Shown: positions 24,027 to 36,690, counted from the stretch's first letter. The stretch is 64,000 nucleotides of DNA from Argentina anserina (GCF_933775445.1 NC_065874.1:22576501-22640500); one strand, 5' to 3'. The notes: generated from the letters alone by a model not told the origin. Numbers and translations: made by a program.

Positions 24027-25096
24027 TGTTGATTTCTAAAAATCCAAATATCAGACCCAATGCATTTTTCGAGCCCGATTCATATTTATACGTTAAATAC
24101 ACTCGTAATCATCAAGCCATGCACATGGACCCAAGCCACATTCATGCAGTTGGGGCTTACCATAATGGGTGTGGTGTGGAAGGTAACGAAAATGTATGAG
24201 GCTTGTTATTAGGTTTAGACACGTCGGTAATTTTACGCTTGGGACCATAATTCATGCTCGATGGTCTAAATCTTATTACGGGTAAAGAAGAAGAGAAAAG
24301 CCCAGACCCAAATCCTTCATAACCAATTAAAAAGCAAAGCCCACATAAAATCTCATATATAAAGCATATTCCCAGCATCAAAATCAGATATTCTTACAAA
24401 TCTGTCCCAGCAGCAGATTTTAACTCAAACATGTCTCAGCAGCAGATTTTCTGCCATGAAATCTGCAAAGATGTTTCATAACCTCTAGATAAAATCTAAT
24501 AGACAAAGATTCATTATCAAGTCTGATACATGCTTTTTAACCAAGTCATGCCTTTATCCAATAGTCTAAGCACCAAACCAAGATTCTTTTAGCTGCTGAG
24601 ACAGTTTATAAATACCTTATGATATTCTAAATTGAAAGGGGAGCCAGACAGAGGGGAGAGACAGAGGATGGGTGAGCTAGGAAGCTCTCTAGCATACTTA
24701 TTCTTTCCATGCTCCGTCTCCCTTAGCTTTCCATCATTTCCAAATCACCTCAGTCCCAAATCCCCTCTTTCACAAGCCAAAACCTCCTTAGCACCATTGT
24801 TATGATATATTCTTCTGAAACTCATGTTTTTTTCAGCTCCCACGCCACACACTTTTTGTCAAGCCCTTTATTGACATCAATATGGTTCCTATACTAACTG
24901 CAATACAAGCCATGCCAGGCCACTGCCATGAATAATGAATAGAGGAGCTGCTAAGACGGACACAACAACAAGCTTCCTAGGACTTCTGTGAGGCTTGCTG
25001 GGCCTAGTCTTCGCTAACTCAGACAAGGGGTGATTATTTTTAGGGTCGGCCATGCTAATATCACTGTCATACAACCTCGACAAAACCCCTCTCATA
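24027..25096 (+). repeat. 5' LTR of the LARD-like element
   Basis: It aligns with 30446-31496. It contains a local duplication absent from the 3' LTR: CAGCAGCAGATTTT occurs twice around 24405-24450. A TATAAATA box lies at 24607-24614. Confidence 0.88.
24607..24614 (+). promoter_or_regulatory. TATA box of the LARD 5' LTR
   Basis: TATAAATA, conserved in the other LTR at 30996-31003, followed by a purine-rich GGGGAGCCAGACAGAGGGG about 35 bp downstream. It is likely the promoter of the element transcript. Confidence 0.6.
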
Positions 25097-25117
25097 TTTG
25101 GCAACTTCATTGGGGAC
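25097..25117 (+). other. Primer-binding-like site of the LARD element
   Basis: TTTGGCAACTTCATTGGGG immediately follows the left LTR, in the position and general shape of the TTTGGCGCC-type sites of plant gypsy elements. The exact tRNA cannot be named. Confidence 0.5.
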
Positions 25118-28100
25118 TAGGCTATGTTTCTGTCAGCTTTCTTACCAGCAGCATTGTTTTCTCCAAAAAAAATTTCATGCTCACCTTTATACTACTCATG
25201 CTTCACCACTCATGCTTGACCTCTAAAAATATGAAGCTACCTCATCTAGAGGCTTCAACAAAACCAAGCATGCTGCCACAAATAACCTCATCTCCGGTAG
25301 ATGCATTTCTTAAAGCTTTGAACCTTATACATGGGCAGGCCAAGATCCCAGCAGCTATGTTCTTCGTTAGTTAACCTATGTCAAGCTGTTCTCTCATCTT
25401 TACAATCACTACTGAGAGAAGTTTATATACCACCTGCAAGCATAACAACTATTAGCATCACAAAATTCTCTTGCTTTTGCTCAACCACTTTTCAAGCATT
25501 TCAGCCATTTTTCATTAACCTTACCAGCAACATGGAAGACATAATATCAGTTTTTATTTGTGCTTATAGCAGGCCTAAATAAGCTCATATACTAGATCGC
25601 AAAGCTTCACTCTTCTATAAAAGTGATTTCAAGCACATGCAACAATACTTGGGGGCTTTGTTATGATGCAATTTAATTTTATAGCAGTGATCTGTGCTTC
25701 CAAAAAAAAAATGCTCTAGCTTCATAGAAGAATTTTCTTGTACCATCCATGTTTTTTTTTCTGTCACCAGATTAATCAATGTGTGCAGTGAGGTAAGACA
25801 ACAACAAATCTAGCTCAAAAAGATGCACAAGCTTAGTATTCTTCACTTTTGAGACTCAGATTTAGTTTTATGCCCTTTACCCTCTTGTGAGCCACTTATT
25901 CACTATAGACAAGCATATATGTGAAATGATGCTTTGTTTTTCTCTTCATAAGCCAAGATCTAGCTGTTGAAAATTAAAGAAGCCACATTTTCCACTTTCT
26001 CTCATAATTTGAGACTTCTTATTTCCTAAACCTTATATCCCTTTACTCAAATCATATTCTTACTAGCTTGAACCTTTTTACCTAAATATTATTACTTGAT
26101 TATAGCAGCAAGCTTCTCCTTGCTGAAACAATCACTATTAAGACCTATTTATTAATACCCCTGCCCTGCAAACATTTCAACATCGACTCAGCATATTATC
26201 TTATTGTTGTCCCACTTTTAAGTATTTCAAACCTATTTGATATACCCTTCCACTAAATCTTACCAAGCAGCCAACTCAAGCATTTTCACATCAATTATCA
26301 TAAGTGCAAGCTCAGCACACTTTTCAAGTGATATTCATTGCCAGAAACATGCTAATCAAGGTACTGCACTTGGGGCTAACAATTTGATTTATGTCATTAC
26401 CTTTACCACCAGCTCATCCATCCCAATTTTTTTAATCTCATACTCATGCATCAAGCTGATCCACCTGAGAACTAAAAAATAAAAGATCCACATCAGGCAA
26501 GGCAATTGGTCTTACATACCGTAACCAGTAGCAAATTTTACCAATGCAAAATCTAAATTTCCATAACACCACAATCGATTCCTTTCTCGAAAATCAGTTC
26601 AGGCTACCATTCCATATCCAACACCAAAGCCAATCAGCAACAAGAGACTTTTTGAAGAACCATTATTTAGATCACTAATAGATCTCAATGCAAGCATATT
26701 CATATCAGGCTCACACATGCTAAGATTACAATCTTAATTTGACAATTAGCCTTTCAAGCATACAAAAGAACAACTTCAAGCACAATTCATGCATGAAGAC
26801 GGAAGCAACCAAGTAAATTCAACTAAGCATCATGCCACTCAAGCAATGCCCCAAGCAATTTAAGCATTCAAAAAGAGAAGAAAAAAAATTCACTACTGGA
26901 ACCAAGCCAAGACTATACATGCCTATTCATGATTAAGTTGCTAGTCTTGCAAGTCATCACTCATCCCATGCTAAAACGAGACACAAGAATACAAGCCCTC
27001 GTATCCCAAGTATTCAAAAGTTCCAAGCTACACCGAAATTTTAATAACATGCAAAGGAAAGATAGGATAAACTCATATACTAGAGGTTCTGACATGCTTG
27101 ATAAGACGTTACAAAGTCTCTTAAAATACTAAGCCTAACCCTCAATTCAAGTCTATGCATCATATGTGATCATGGAATTCATTTCATGTTTACTGCTGTT
27201 ACTGTTTGTATCAGTATATCAACTTCTTTGCGGCTGCAACATCAGTAGTTAGACCCATTTTACTGTCCGGAATAAAGGTGATGTTCAAATATCTCCACAA
27301 AGGAAGTGAAATTGAGCTTAATCTTATTTATGCAATGGATAGGGTCCATCAAGTTCAGATAAATGGAGCAAGCAAAGTATTACTCAATCAAGAAGCATTT
27401 ATTCAAGTTCCAAGCCTTTATGTGCTACTGATTAGTTTCAGACAATCAAGTATATGATCCTCATACCCAAATTTTATACCATCATGCCTTCAATACCTAA
27501 CCTCATCACCAAATACTTTAAAACCAAGCATCAAGTGACATCCCTATATTCCTCCCATTATTGTTTATCCAAACAAAATCCCAATCATTTTTCATGATTC
27601 TTTGTTTTATTCACTCAATATTACCAACTAAATAGCCAAGCAAATCATTGAGCTTATACTAAAACAAAATCAGTATCAATTCATGTAGTAACTAGTAGCT
27701 ACAAATCCAATGCAAATCTAACAATTCCTACCCGTGCCAAGCTAGGGGTTAGCCGACAAGTAATTCAATTAGATCCAAGCTTCTCTATTATGTAACCAAG
27801 CAAAAAATCATGACGTCGTGAGCACATTACATCAATGTTCATGCATATCTACAATATTGTTTTGTTGCCGTGCTACATGCAAATTATTGGTTTTACTTGA
27901 ATGAATGTGAACTTGAGGGCTTGGTGAAGGACAATTCATCATGAGAAGCACATGCCTACGATCCATTGATTCATTGGAAAATACAAGCTATTAGTTCAAG
28001 CTACCGAGCAAACTACTGTTGGGACAGTTCTAATCATTATAGGTTGAGTTAGCCTATACAGTCATTATTACTGTATGACCTATCATTACCACTGCATGTT

Positions 28101-28124
28101 AAGTAATCTTTGTAAGGCACTACA

Positions 28125-28330
28125 AAACTCATGCTCATCCCACGATACGCTCAAGCCAAGCTCATGCTCATGCCATGCTCTCTTGTTCAAGCTAAGCTCA
28201 ATCTTAAATCTCTCAAAACAATACCAAGCACATGCTCATGCCATGCTCTCTTGTTCAAGCTAAGCTCAAGCTCAAATCTCTCTAAACAATGCTAAGCTCG
28301 TGCTCATGCCATGCTCTCATGCTCAGGCCA
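28125..28330 (+). repeat. Tandem repeat of ~75 bp in the LARD interior
   Basis: Nearly three copies of a unit containing CTCATGCTCATGCCATGCTC, TTGTTCAAGCTAAGCTCAA and AAATCTCTC follow one another. The surrounding interior is rich in AAGC and CATGC words generally. Confidence 0.7.
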
Positions 28331-30117
28331 AGCGGATCACGACCATGAGTAATATGCAGATGTTTAAACAAGCTTATGCCAAGCAAAAACATACACTTGA
28401 ACGAGCTTATGTCAAGCAAAAATATATATACTAAAAATAAATTCATGCCAAGCAAAAATATTTTTAAGCATTAAACATACAAGTATCAATCATGCCAGCT
28501 CTCTTTGAGGTCGTGTGTCTAACAAAAATACAAAGGTTATTTGCTTCAATCCCTTATAATGCAAAATTTCATATGCATCGGGAACTAAGTAAGAACCATG
28601 CCAATCTAATATTTATGAGTCCACGCTTTATAATACAAATGTACTCCTAGTTGGCCATTAGTGGTACCGTGAGGACGTTACAAGTTGAAATTATCACAAT
28701 AAATGCCTAAGCAAGACATTAGTATTCAAATCCAAGCAAGCAAACATCATGCAAACTTATTCCCTTACCAAGTGAATTTTCTTATGCACAATACACTAAT
28801 CAAGATATATACGCATGGAAGGTCAAAGATAATTTAAACAGCTAGATTGTCAATACTGCTGTGAAAGTACTACAAGCTACTGCCGTGCCGTCGGATTGGT
28901 ACCAAGGGTGTTCCCCTTACCATTATCATTATATGACAACCACATTTTGTTAAACCAACATGTTAGCCCTATTTTCAACCTTATCCATTCCAAGGTTTCT
29001 CTAAACAATCACTTGCTTTTGTGACAACTATTATGCTAGCCAGACCAAATTTTGCTTATCTTAAGAACTAAAATAAATTCCAATAACCAAATAAATCTCC
29101 CTATCAAGCAACAAATACTTTGTCCCGGTAAACAACCATCATGTCAAGCTAAGGTTAGAAAACCTGACTCATAGGCCAAGTAGATTGTAACCGATAGAGC
29201 TATGCCACGCATCTCTCTTTAGAACCTCATGTTTTAGAACATGCCCAAACAAAGCCAAGCCAAGCCAAGCAAAGATATTTCTTACAATATCAAAGTTAAT
29301 CAAGCAAGATTAAGCCACACAAACCAACCAAAATCCAAGCCAAGCGGAAGAGATTAAGCAAAATTCAAATCTCAGCAGTAACATGTTCAAGCAAAGCTAA
29401 GTTTCTAAATACTACATATAACAAGCCAACCAATATCATGCTATAATATTCTTCATCATAATGGAATTCAATTGACAAAGCAATGAAAATGCAATATCCA
29501 TAGTCATATATTATCAATCAATCGCTGTGATTGTTGAGTAAAATTCAAATCCTAGCAGCAAGCATAGTTTCAACCAGAAGAAAAGACTAACCCGATGCCT
29601 CAGTTCGTATTTATGATCACAAATTGAAGAATAAGGAGCAAGCATATTTAGCAAGAGGGATTCTTAGATTGATGCTCACCTAAATATTACGATAAACTAC
29701 GATGTTGATTCCCATCGACCGATCAATGTCGCCCGAGCAGTAACCACTCACAGCAGCTAACTAACAATACAAGAAACCAATATTTTCTACAACACAGCAA
29801 GGTGCCAAGGATGATCCAGGCTATTATCACATCTAAAAGAGAAGAAGGAGGAAGATATAGATAACTAGTGAAAGAAATGTCTACCAAGCAGCAGAGAGGC
29901 CAACTCATTCCAACCCGAGGGAGATTCATTCCAGTTGGTCCCAACCCAGAAACTTCAAGCAAGAGAGGAAGCTATATCTCTCTTATCCAAACCATTACAC
30001 ACATTATACCTTAATCATCATCTCAATCATGCGATCTCATCTCTACCAAACTCACAAGCATTCAGCTCCCTTATCACGCCCCTTTTGTAAGTTTCGTTAC
30101 TCATGTTAAGCATAGAA

Positions 30118-30290
30118 AAGAATTGTTGTTATAGTCAAGCAAATCATTGTTGTTAAAGCCAAACGAATCACCGATGTTACAGTCAAAGCGAATCATTGTT
30201 GTTACGGTCAAGTGAATTGCTGGTGTTATGGTCAAGCGAATCGTCCATGTTACGATCAAGCAAATTGTTGTTGTTACTGTCAAATTAATC
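30118..30290 (+). repeat. Tandem repeat of ~30 bp in the LARD interior
   Basis: Six degenerate units of the form GTTACGGTCAAGCGAATC followed by a variable ATTGTTGTT-like piece. It lies about 160 bp before the polypurine tract. Confidence 0.75.
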
Positions 30291-30445
30291 ATAGCAAAGT
30301 CGTTCTTGGATCATTTTCTTAATCGATTTACATTTGGCGACTCATGCTAGTGTGCTACACTCATCAAAGTTATGGGCCTAATATTTAGTATTGATTATCT
30401 GGCCCATTCTCACGTTTTCATGGCCCAAATAATCAAGGGGGCTAA

Positions 30446-31496
30446 TGTTAATGCCTAAAAATCCAGATATTAGGCCCAATGCATTTTTCGAGCCCGATTC
30501 ATATTTATACGTTAACTACGCTCGTAATCATCAAGCCATGCACGTGGACCCAAGCCACATTCATGCACTTGGGGCTTACAATAATGGGTGTGGTGTGGAA
30601 GGTAACGAAAATGTATGAGGCCCGTTATTAGGTTTAGACTCGTCGGTAATTTTGGGCTTGGGACCATAATTCATGCCCGACGGTCTAAATCTTATTACGG
30701 GTAAAGAATAAGAGAAAATCCCAGGTACAAATCCTTCATAACCAATTAAAAAGCAAAGCCCACATAAAATCTCATATATAAGCATATTCCCAACATCAAA
30801 ATCAGATATTCTTACAAATCTGTTCCAGCAGCAGATTTTCTGCCATGAAATTTGCAAAGATGTTTCATAACCTCTAGACAAAATTTGATAGACAAAGATT
30901 CATTATCAAGTCTGATACTTGCTTTTTAACCAAGTCATGCCTTTACCCCATAGTCTAAGCACCAAACCAAGATTCCTTTAGCTGTTGGGACAATTTATAA
31001 ATACCTTATGCTATACTAAACGAAAAGGGGAGCCAGACAGAGGGGAGAGACAGAGGATGGGTGAGCTAGGAAGCTCTCTAGGACACTTCTTCTTTCCATG
31101 CTCCATCTCCCTTAGCTTTCCATTCTTTCCAAATCAGCACAGTCCCAAATCCCTTCTTTCACAAGCCAAAACCTCCTTAGCACCATTGTTATGATATATT
31201 CTTCCGAAACTCATGCTTTTTCAGCTCCCACGCCACGCACTTCTTGTCAAGCCCTTTATTGACAATAATATGGGTCATATACTAACTGCAATACAAGCCA
31301 TGCCAGGCCACTGCCGTGAATAATGGATAGAGGAGCTGCTGGGACGGACACAACAACAAGCTTCCTAAGACTTCTTTGTCTTTCGAGGCTTGTTGGGCCT
31401 AGTCTTCACTAACTGAGACAAGGGGTGATTATTTTTAGGGTCGGCCATGCAACCTAATATCATTGTCATACAACCTCGACAAAACCCCATCTTACA
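30446..31496 (+). repeat. 3' LTR of the LARD-like element
   Basis: Direct repeat of 24027-25096, preceded by the purine tract ending at 30445. It carries TATAAATA at 30996-31003. Confidence 0.88.
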
Positions 31497-31501
31497 ATGT
31501 C

Positions 31502-31825
31502 TATCATCAAAAGTATTGTTCTGCTCTCTAATTTAAGAAGAAGAATATCATGCTTGTAAAACGGGAGTAGATTTCATGGGGTCAATAATGTATTTCTCAA
31601 TGTATCCATTTATATGAACATAATGTACATAGATTGGTTCTACATTGTACTTGTCAAAAACAATTGCCAAAAATAACAATCTTAACACTAAATCACCTGC
31701 ATCTTCAACAATCATGATTTCAATAAACTTAACACGACTTCCGACTACTGTTACATAATACTTGTGCTTATGGACTGACTTGCCCAATTAGTCAACTTTA
31801 TATATTTCAATAACCTTTGATTTTT
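31502..31825. other. Unassigned stretch with an open minus frame
   Basis: An 79-codon minus frame at 31548-31787 has no recognised domain. It sits at the junction between the LARD element and a locally duplicated block. Nothing else is seen. Confidence 0.35.
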
Positions 31826-33690
31826 CATTTCATAGATGATGGTTGCAACACCTACAACTTTATAATATTACTGACACTCTACTCCATGCATATTTAAATG
31901 TTCAAGAACTTTTTTTTGGGCGAATAACTCTTCGTATGCCCATTAACATGACACTCTTCGATCTTGATATTTTCTTGGACATTTAGGTACAATTTGTAAA
32001 AGACCATATTGGAATAGGAAGATAAACTATGAATCAATACTCTGTATCCAAGACTATACAATCAAACAAGTAATTAGTGACTAAGAATTCAACACCAAGA
32101 ATGACGCCATGTTTGAATGTCAACCGAATAATAGTAGCTCATTTTTCATAGCTTTAACTTAGAAACATATTTAGAGTGTAAATAGAGTTATAGTTCTTCA
32201 ACTTCTTGAAGTTCTTGTACCCTTGGTGGGAGAGTATCGGTCAAATATGAGAAAAAAATTAATAAAAGTGATCAGAGTAAAATCTACTACTATTTAATTT
32301 TCTTTTTTAATATGTAATGATAAAAGTAACAAATAATGTTAATTACCAAAACATAATTATCATTTAAACGTCTCCATTTATGCAGAGTCTTACTCTTACC
32401 CCTAGCTAACTAAGAATATACATAAGGAAAAGAGACCCAGTACTTAAAAATTATAAATAAAAACCAACTTTCATAGACTTGACACCCACTTTTACCTCAT
32501 ATGTTACTTAAAATCCAGCGCCCATATACCTTCTCCTTGACGATCGATCTTCATCATCTCCTGATATGTAGTCTGGGTCGTGCGAGTTCTCTTCTGAGTC
32601 AGTTTCCTTCGGGTTCACCGCCAGCGATTCTTCTTCTTCGGGGATCTCCGCCTCTTCTTCTGGAGCTGAGTCAGTATCCTTAGGGTTTGCCACTGGCGCC
32701 ATTTCTTTCAGAGCTTAGAGGCGCGATGGAGACACCAACCTATCTCTTGATCACCTATAACTACCTTCCTAACAAAGTATCAGTTGCTTACCCTAATATA
32801 TGTAACCTCATCCATCGTGACGCGATTCTCTTCTCCAAGCTAAAGTGGGTTATGTTTTTGTTGGACGGATATATTCTCATTTTCTAGGAGATTATTGTAT
32901 CAACAACAGTTAGGTTCAGAGAGGGTGGATTGTGGTTTTATTGGATAGGGGGAATTTTATTTTTCAAGATGTTTTGGTGGTTTTGGTTGTCTGTCAACTA
33001 CAACAACAGTTTTAGCATAATCATCAGGTTCTCAGATTTCCATAAGTACTTTTGCATATCATTCACAAGCTCAAACAATTCAGGATTGATTCTTGAAGCT
33101 TGCATCATAGGTGCATACTTACCTTCAACACAGAAGAAACCAACCGCATTCAAATACACCTTATTTCCCAATACACACCTATCTGTGCAGCCAATCCAAG
33201 ACTTATTTCCTAATACATGCCCTTTATTCGAGTAGCCAATCAAACACCCTCGTCTTGATAGCTCAAGAAGCCCCCCAAGATAATGTTGCAGATATGTTGT
33301 TTTCCTGATTCTCAACCTAGAAATAAATTACAAAGGGGGTGTGAGGTTTTGGTTACCAACAACAACGAGGGGTTTGCTCAACTAGGTTGGGGTTTTCTAG
33401 ATCCACCACAAAACGTAGTGTTCGAGGCTTTCTGAGGACTCCATCAAAAATTTACATGCTTATTTAAGAATATGACTAAGTGAGACTTGAAGTGATGGAG
33501 GTGATTGGCCACTAGAAAAGATGGATGTATGTGTTTGTTTGGGTTGGTGCATAGTGTAGGAGAGAGGGATCACAAGGAACCCACCAAGACTTAACTCCCG
33601 CTGTAACTTTTCTCATCCAAGCTAACGACTACCACAATCTCCCATATCCATACTCTATTGAGAAAATCACAATAATCGCCATGAAGAAGG
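31826..33690. repeat. Local duplication, unit 1
   Basis: Segments of this unit recur in the same order and orientation at 34372-35548: a block around CATGCATATTTAAATGTT...AACATGACACTCTTCGATCTTGAT; a block with CCTAGCTAACTAAGAATATACAT; a block with GATTCTCTTCTCCAAGCT; and a block starting AGATCCACCACAAAACGT through ACTCTATTGAGA. About 0.5 kb (32867-33384) and the acidic open frame at 32508-32702 are found only in unit 1. Confidence 0.7.
32508..32702 (-). CDS. Small acidic open frame, possible first exon (unknown)
   Basis: An ATG at 32702 opens a 64-codon frame rich in Glu, Asp, Pro and Ser, with two similar halves around NPKDTDS and NPKETDSEE, so it has an internal repeat. Near its end AGGAGAAGGTATATG could be a splice donor (AAG|GTATAT), making this a first exon whose partners I could not find. 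No domain is recognised. It lies in the middle of repeated DNA and is missing from the second unit of the local duplication. It may be a captured gene fragment or chance. Confidence 0.3.
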   Translation of the reverse strand: MAPVANPKDTDSAPEEEAEIPEEEESLAVNPKETDSEENSHDPDYISGDDEDRSSRRRYMGAGF

Positions 33691-33764
33691 CGACAAGGCA
33701 TGTTCGATGACAGAGGCCGGGCCCGCTGTTAGATCCACCACAACGACAAGGCATGTTCGACCCA

Positions 33765-34303
33765 CCACCTTTTCCCCCTGCAAAGCCATGAAAATAGGGT
33801 TTAATAAATTATCCCAATATGTTTCTAACTTGAGTCGAAACCTTCAAATTCTACATCACAACCTAGAGGCATCACATCGCTAACCACAATTCTAAAAAAT
33901 TTAGTGAGTCGCTGCCAAATCCCAACTATATTATATCTATCAAAAGTATAATTACGTTTTTAAAGAACCATGAACTATTGAACTAGGATGATGAATATTC
34001 GTACTCCTTGTCTAAGAATTAGAAGACAAAGATCTCAACATCTTCCTCATAATTGAACCTCTATTATGCCCTTCAACGACAACACACTTAGCACCAGCCA
34101 CAACCACAAAGTTCATACGCCCCATGGAAATCTACTTTTCTGATAGCCACACAAGCAAGTATCATTAATTATAACTTCCCCTTAGTCCTCATTGGGTGGT
34201 TAGACAGGGTGACAAACCCTATGATGCAAAATATTTTTTTTCTTGCTCTTAAGTCTTACTAATAGTATTGAAGTACAAAATTAGTTTGATTTTAAAAGGG
34301 ATA
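33765..34303 (-). repeat. Dispersed repeat, copy 2 (paired with 22122-22634)
   Basis: Same order of words as copy 1, with scattered substitutions and small indels. The minus-strand frame retained in copy 1 is interrupted by stops here. It is wedged between the two units of the local duplication. Confidence 0.65.
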
Positions 34304-34371
34304 AATTAATTTACCTAACCATTAATTGACATATTGTTCCAAAAATTATTAAATTAGTTTGATTCTTCATT

Positions 34372-35548
34372 CCATCCATAGATGATGGTCGCAACAATTA
34401 TATCTTTATAATACTACTCGCACTTTATTCCATGCATATTTAAATGTTTAAGAACTTTTTTAGGCGAATAAATCTTCGTACGCCCATTAACATGACGCTC
34501 TTCGATCTTGATCTTTTCTTGGACATTTAGGCACAATTTGTACCATATCATATCACCTTTGCTAATGTGCGGTAGATATTGGAAAAGGAAGATACTCTTA
34601 AAAATAATACTCAGTATCCAAGACTATACAATAGAACAAGTAATTAGTGCCTGCAATTGAACACCATTATAATAATTTGATGATTCAACCCGATAGTACT
34701 AATTAAACGCTAAACATTTTAAACCGAACAATAGAGTGTAAAACCCTAAAATGCATCTCTGATAGTATCACAAAGAAGAAATCAGATCTCACTGTGCTAT
34801 TGAAGCTCATGCTCCTTGCTGCTCATCATGGCCTGCCCAGTTTTCCAGGTTCCTGCTCCCAAATCCCATTACGATAAGGTATCCAAGAAGGTCGTCAGTT
34901 TTCGACAGAGGAATGACCTAATTTGTTTATGCTGTCTCTTGAACGTCATCCCAAGATCGTTGACAACTGAGGATCCATGAGTAAATGAGTGTGTGATCAG
35001 AGTAGAACCTACTACTATTTAAGTTTTTTTTAATGATAAAAGTAACGAATAATGGTAATTACTATTTATACACAGTCAAACTGTGCATAAGGAAAACAAA
35101 GATAATTACCCTTATAATGTCTCCATTTATGCACATTTTCACTATTATCCCTAGCTAACCGAGAATATACATCAGTCAAAATGAAATTCACCGTGACGAG
35201 ATTCTCTTCTCCAAGCTGAAGTGGGTTATGATTTTATTGGACTAGTTTGGTTCGTGTTTTTTAGATCCACCACAAAACGTGGTATCTGAGGCCTTTTGGG
35301 GACTCTATAAAAATAACAAGCTTGTTTGAGAATATGACTAAGTAAGACTTGAAGTGATGGGCAGAATAAAGAAAATGACTACCTAGGTTTGTTTGGGTTG
35401 GTGCACAGTGTGGGAAAGAGAGACCGAATGAACCCACCAAAACCCAACTCATGATGTGACTTTCCACATCCTAACGACTGCCACGATCTCCCCTATCTAG
35501 ACTCTATTGAGATAACCACAACAACCACCTAGAAGAAGGTGAAAAGGC
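34372..35548. repeat. Local duplication, unit 2
   Basis: Shorter version of 31826-33690 in direct orientation. A block at about 34670-34990 differs from unit 1 and holds unrelated sequence, indicating a replacement or insertion after duplication. Confidence 0.65.
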
Positions 35549-36200
35549 ATGGAAACGTGAACATTGATTCTTCCTTAGGTGCCCTGACCCAAGTTTGTTT
35601 TGGTTACCCAAGTGGTATACTTATATCTAGATTGCAGGAGGATGGAGGTAGAGATAGTTGGAGGGTATTTTTGATAAACCTCTGTACTTATTTTTTTTTA
35701 AAGATAAAAGGTCATATCATTAGATGATTGATCAAAATTAGTTGAAAACTAACAACATTGTGTAGAGAAGAAAATGTTGAAAAATTACTCTTCCCCTATA
35801 CAAGCATCGTAGTGACGTAGTCCATTATAACTCATGCTGCTCACATTTGACCAAGTCTAGCACAAACTATGAAAATCTCATCTGATATGGCACATTACAT
35901 CTAAATCCTCACTTGTCAAAAATATGCAATTGTGGCATAAGAAAAAATTTAGAAGGAAATAAGAAGCCTACTGCTACCTAGTTTGTACTAGACTTATAAA
36001 TTAAAAAACATATTTAGAAAATAAAAACTAACTTTCGACCCTCTCGGGTTGGAGCTAGTAGCTACCTCTACTTCTTTGTCCATCTCACCAGATAAGTGAG
36101 TTTATTTTTACTTTTGTATGGACATCCTCTCTTCCTCTTACTAGGGCTAGCTTTATGTATGATCAAGCCACAAATTCCACATCTCCCTAACACCTTATCA
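35549..36200. other. Intergenic stretch, nothing recognised
   Basis: No gene or repeat identified. The plus-strand open frame at 35539-35727 shows no domain. Confidence 0.45.
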
Positions 36201-36244
36201 TACTTGAATTGTATGATCTTTGCCACCTCATCATCAAAAGAGAA

Positions 36245-36575
36245 ATAGTCAAGGACGGCTTCAGCCTTGTGCAGCTAAGCTATCTGTAATTATTTTAGGC
36301 ATGGAATGTGTTTTGCAGCAAGGTTGTGTTGTGGAAAGTGATTGCCTAGGTGTTGTGAGTATGTTGAATGGAGGTGGGGACTGTTTAGCTAAGGAGGGAG
36401 TTTTGGGGGAGAGGGTTCGATCTTTGCTGGCATAACATGACATTGCTACGTTAGCCCACGTGCCTAACTAGAAGTGCCAATGTAGTGGCTTATATATTAA
36501 GAGGTTTGTAACCGTTAGGGGTTGGCCCAATTTGGCTCAGGGATGTTATTAATAATGACGACCCATAATTGTATC
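36245..36575 (+). pseudogene. RNase H-like domain fragment of LINE type
   Basis: The plus strand encodes AKLSVIILGMECVLQQGC followed by VVESDCLGVVSMLNG, which matches the A-x4-G-hh...V-x-x-E-S-D-x-x-x-V-V-x-x-L-N core of the plant RVT_3 RNase H domain, where the aspartate is catalytic. After a stop near 36472 the frame shifts and gives ANVVAYILRG, corresponding to the N-x-V-A-x-x-L-A-R motif with the second histidine/aspartate lost. It is thus a broken tail of a LINE (or of a captured RNase H-like gene). No reverse transcriptase is seen upstream. Confidence 0.6.
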
Positions 36576-36649
36576 TAGTACTCTAGTAGGAGGGAATCTG
36601 TTTTCACGATATTTCTCATGCGGTCATGCCTTATAATTCTATTTATTCT

Positions 36650-36690
36650 AACTCTTGACCCGCACGATGCATGTGATTTCATAACACGAG
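36650..36690 (-). mobile_element. Degenerate Helitron-like 3' terminus (older copy)
   Basis: CTAACTCTTGACCCGCACGATGCATGTG resembles the terminus at 37053 in order (CTAG-like end, CTCTT, then a CCCG...CATG hairpin) but with several mutations. Weak on its own; supported by the neighbour copy. Confidence 0.3.

Larger units (their letters stand above)
24027..31496 (+). mobile_element. Non-autonomous LTR retrotransposon (LARD-like), 7.47 kb
   Basis: Two direct repeats of about 1.07 kb (24027-25096 and 30446-31496) flank a 5.35 kb internal region. Both LTRs begin TGTT; the right one ends TTACA, the left TCATA. A primer-binding-like TTTGGCAACTTCATTGGGG follows the left LTR at 25097 and a purine tract AATCAAGGGGGCTAA precedes the right LTR at 30446. 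Flanking 5-mers ATGTT (24022-24026) and ATGTC (31497-31501) are a near-perfect target duplication. The interior has no open frame above about 115 codons and no gag or pol motif, the hallmark of a large retrotransposon derivative that must borrow proteins from a partner. Eye comparison of the first 240 bp of the LTRs gives roughly 92-94 percent identity, so the insertion is old. Confidence 0.85.

Noticed and set aside
28125..28330. CRISPR-like array
   Set aside because: Repeats are imperfect, contiguous and lie in a plant LTR element; no spacers of regular size.
32998..33315. 105-codon minus frame with a good splice donor inside
   Set aside because: Contains an internal nucleotide repeat (GGAAATAAG units) and is in duplicated repeat DNA; no domain.
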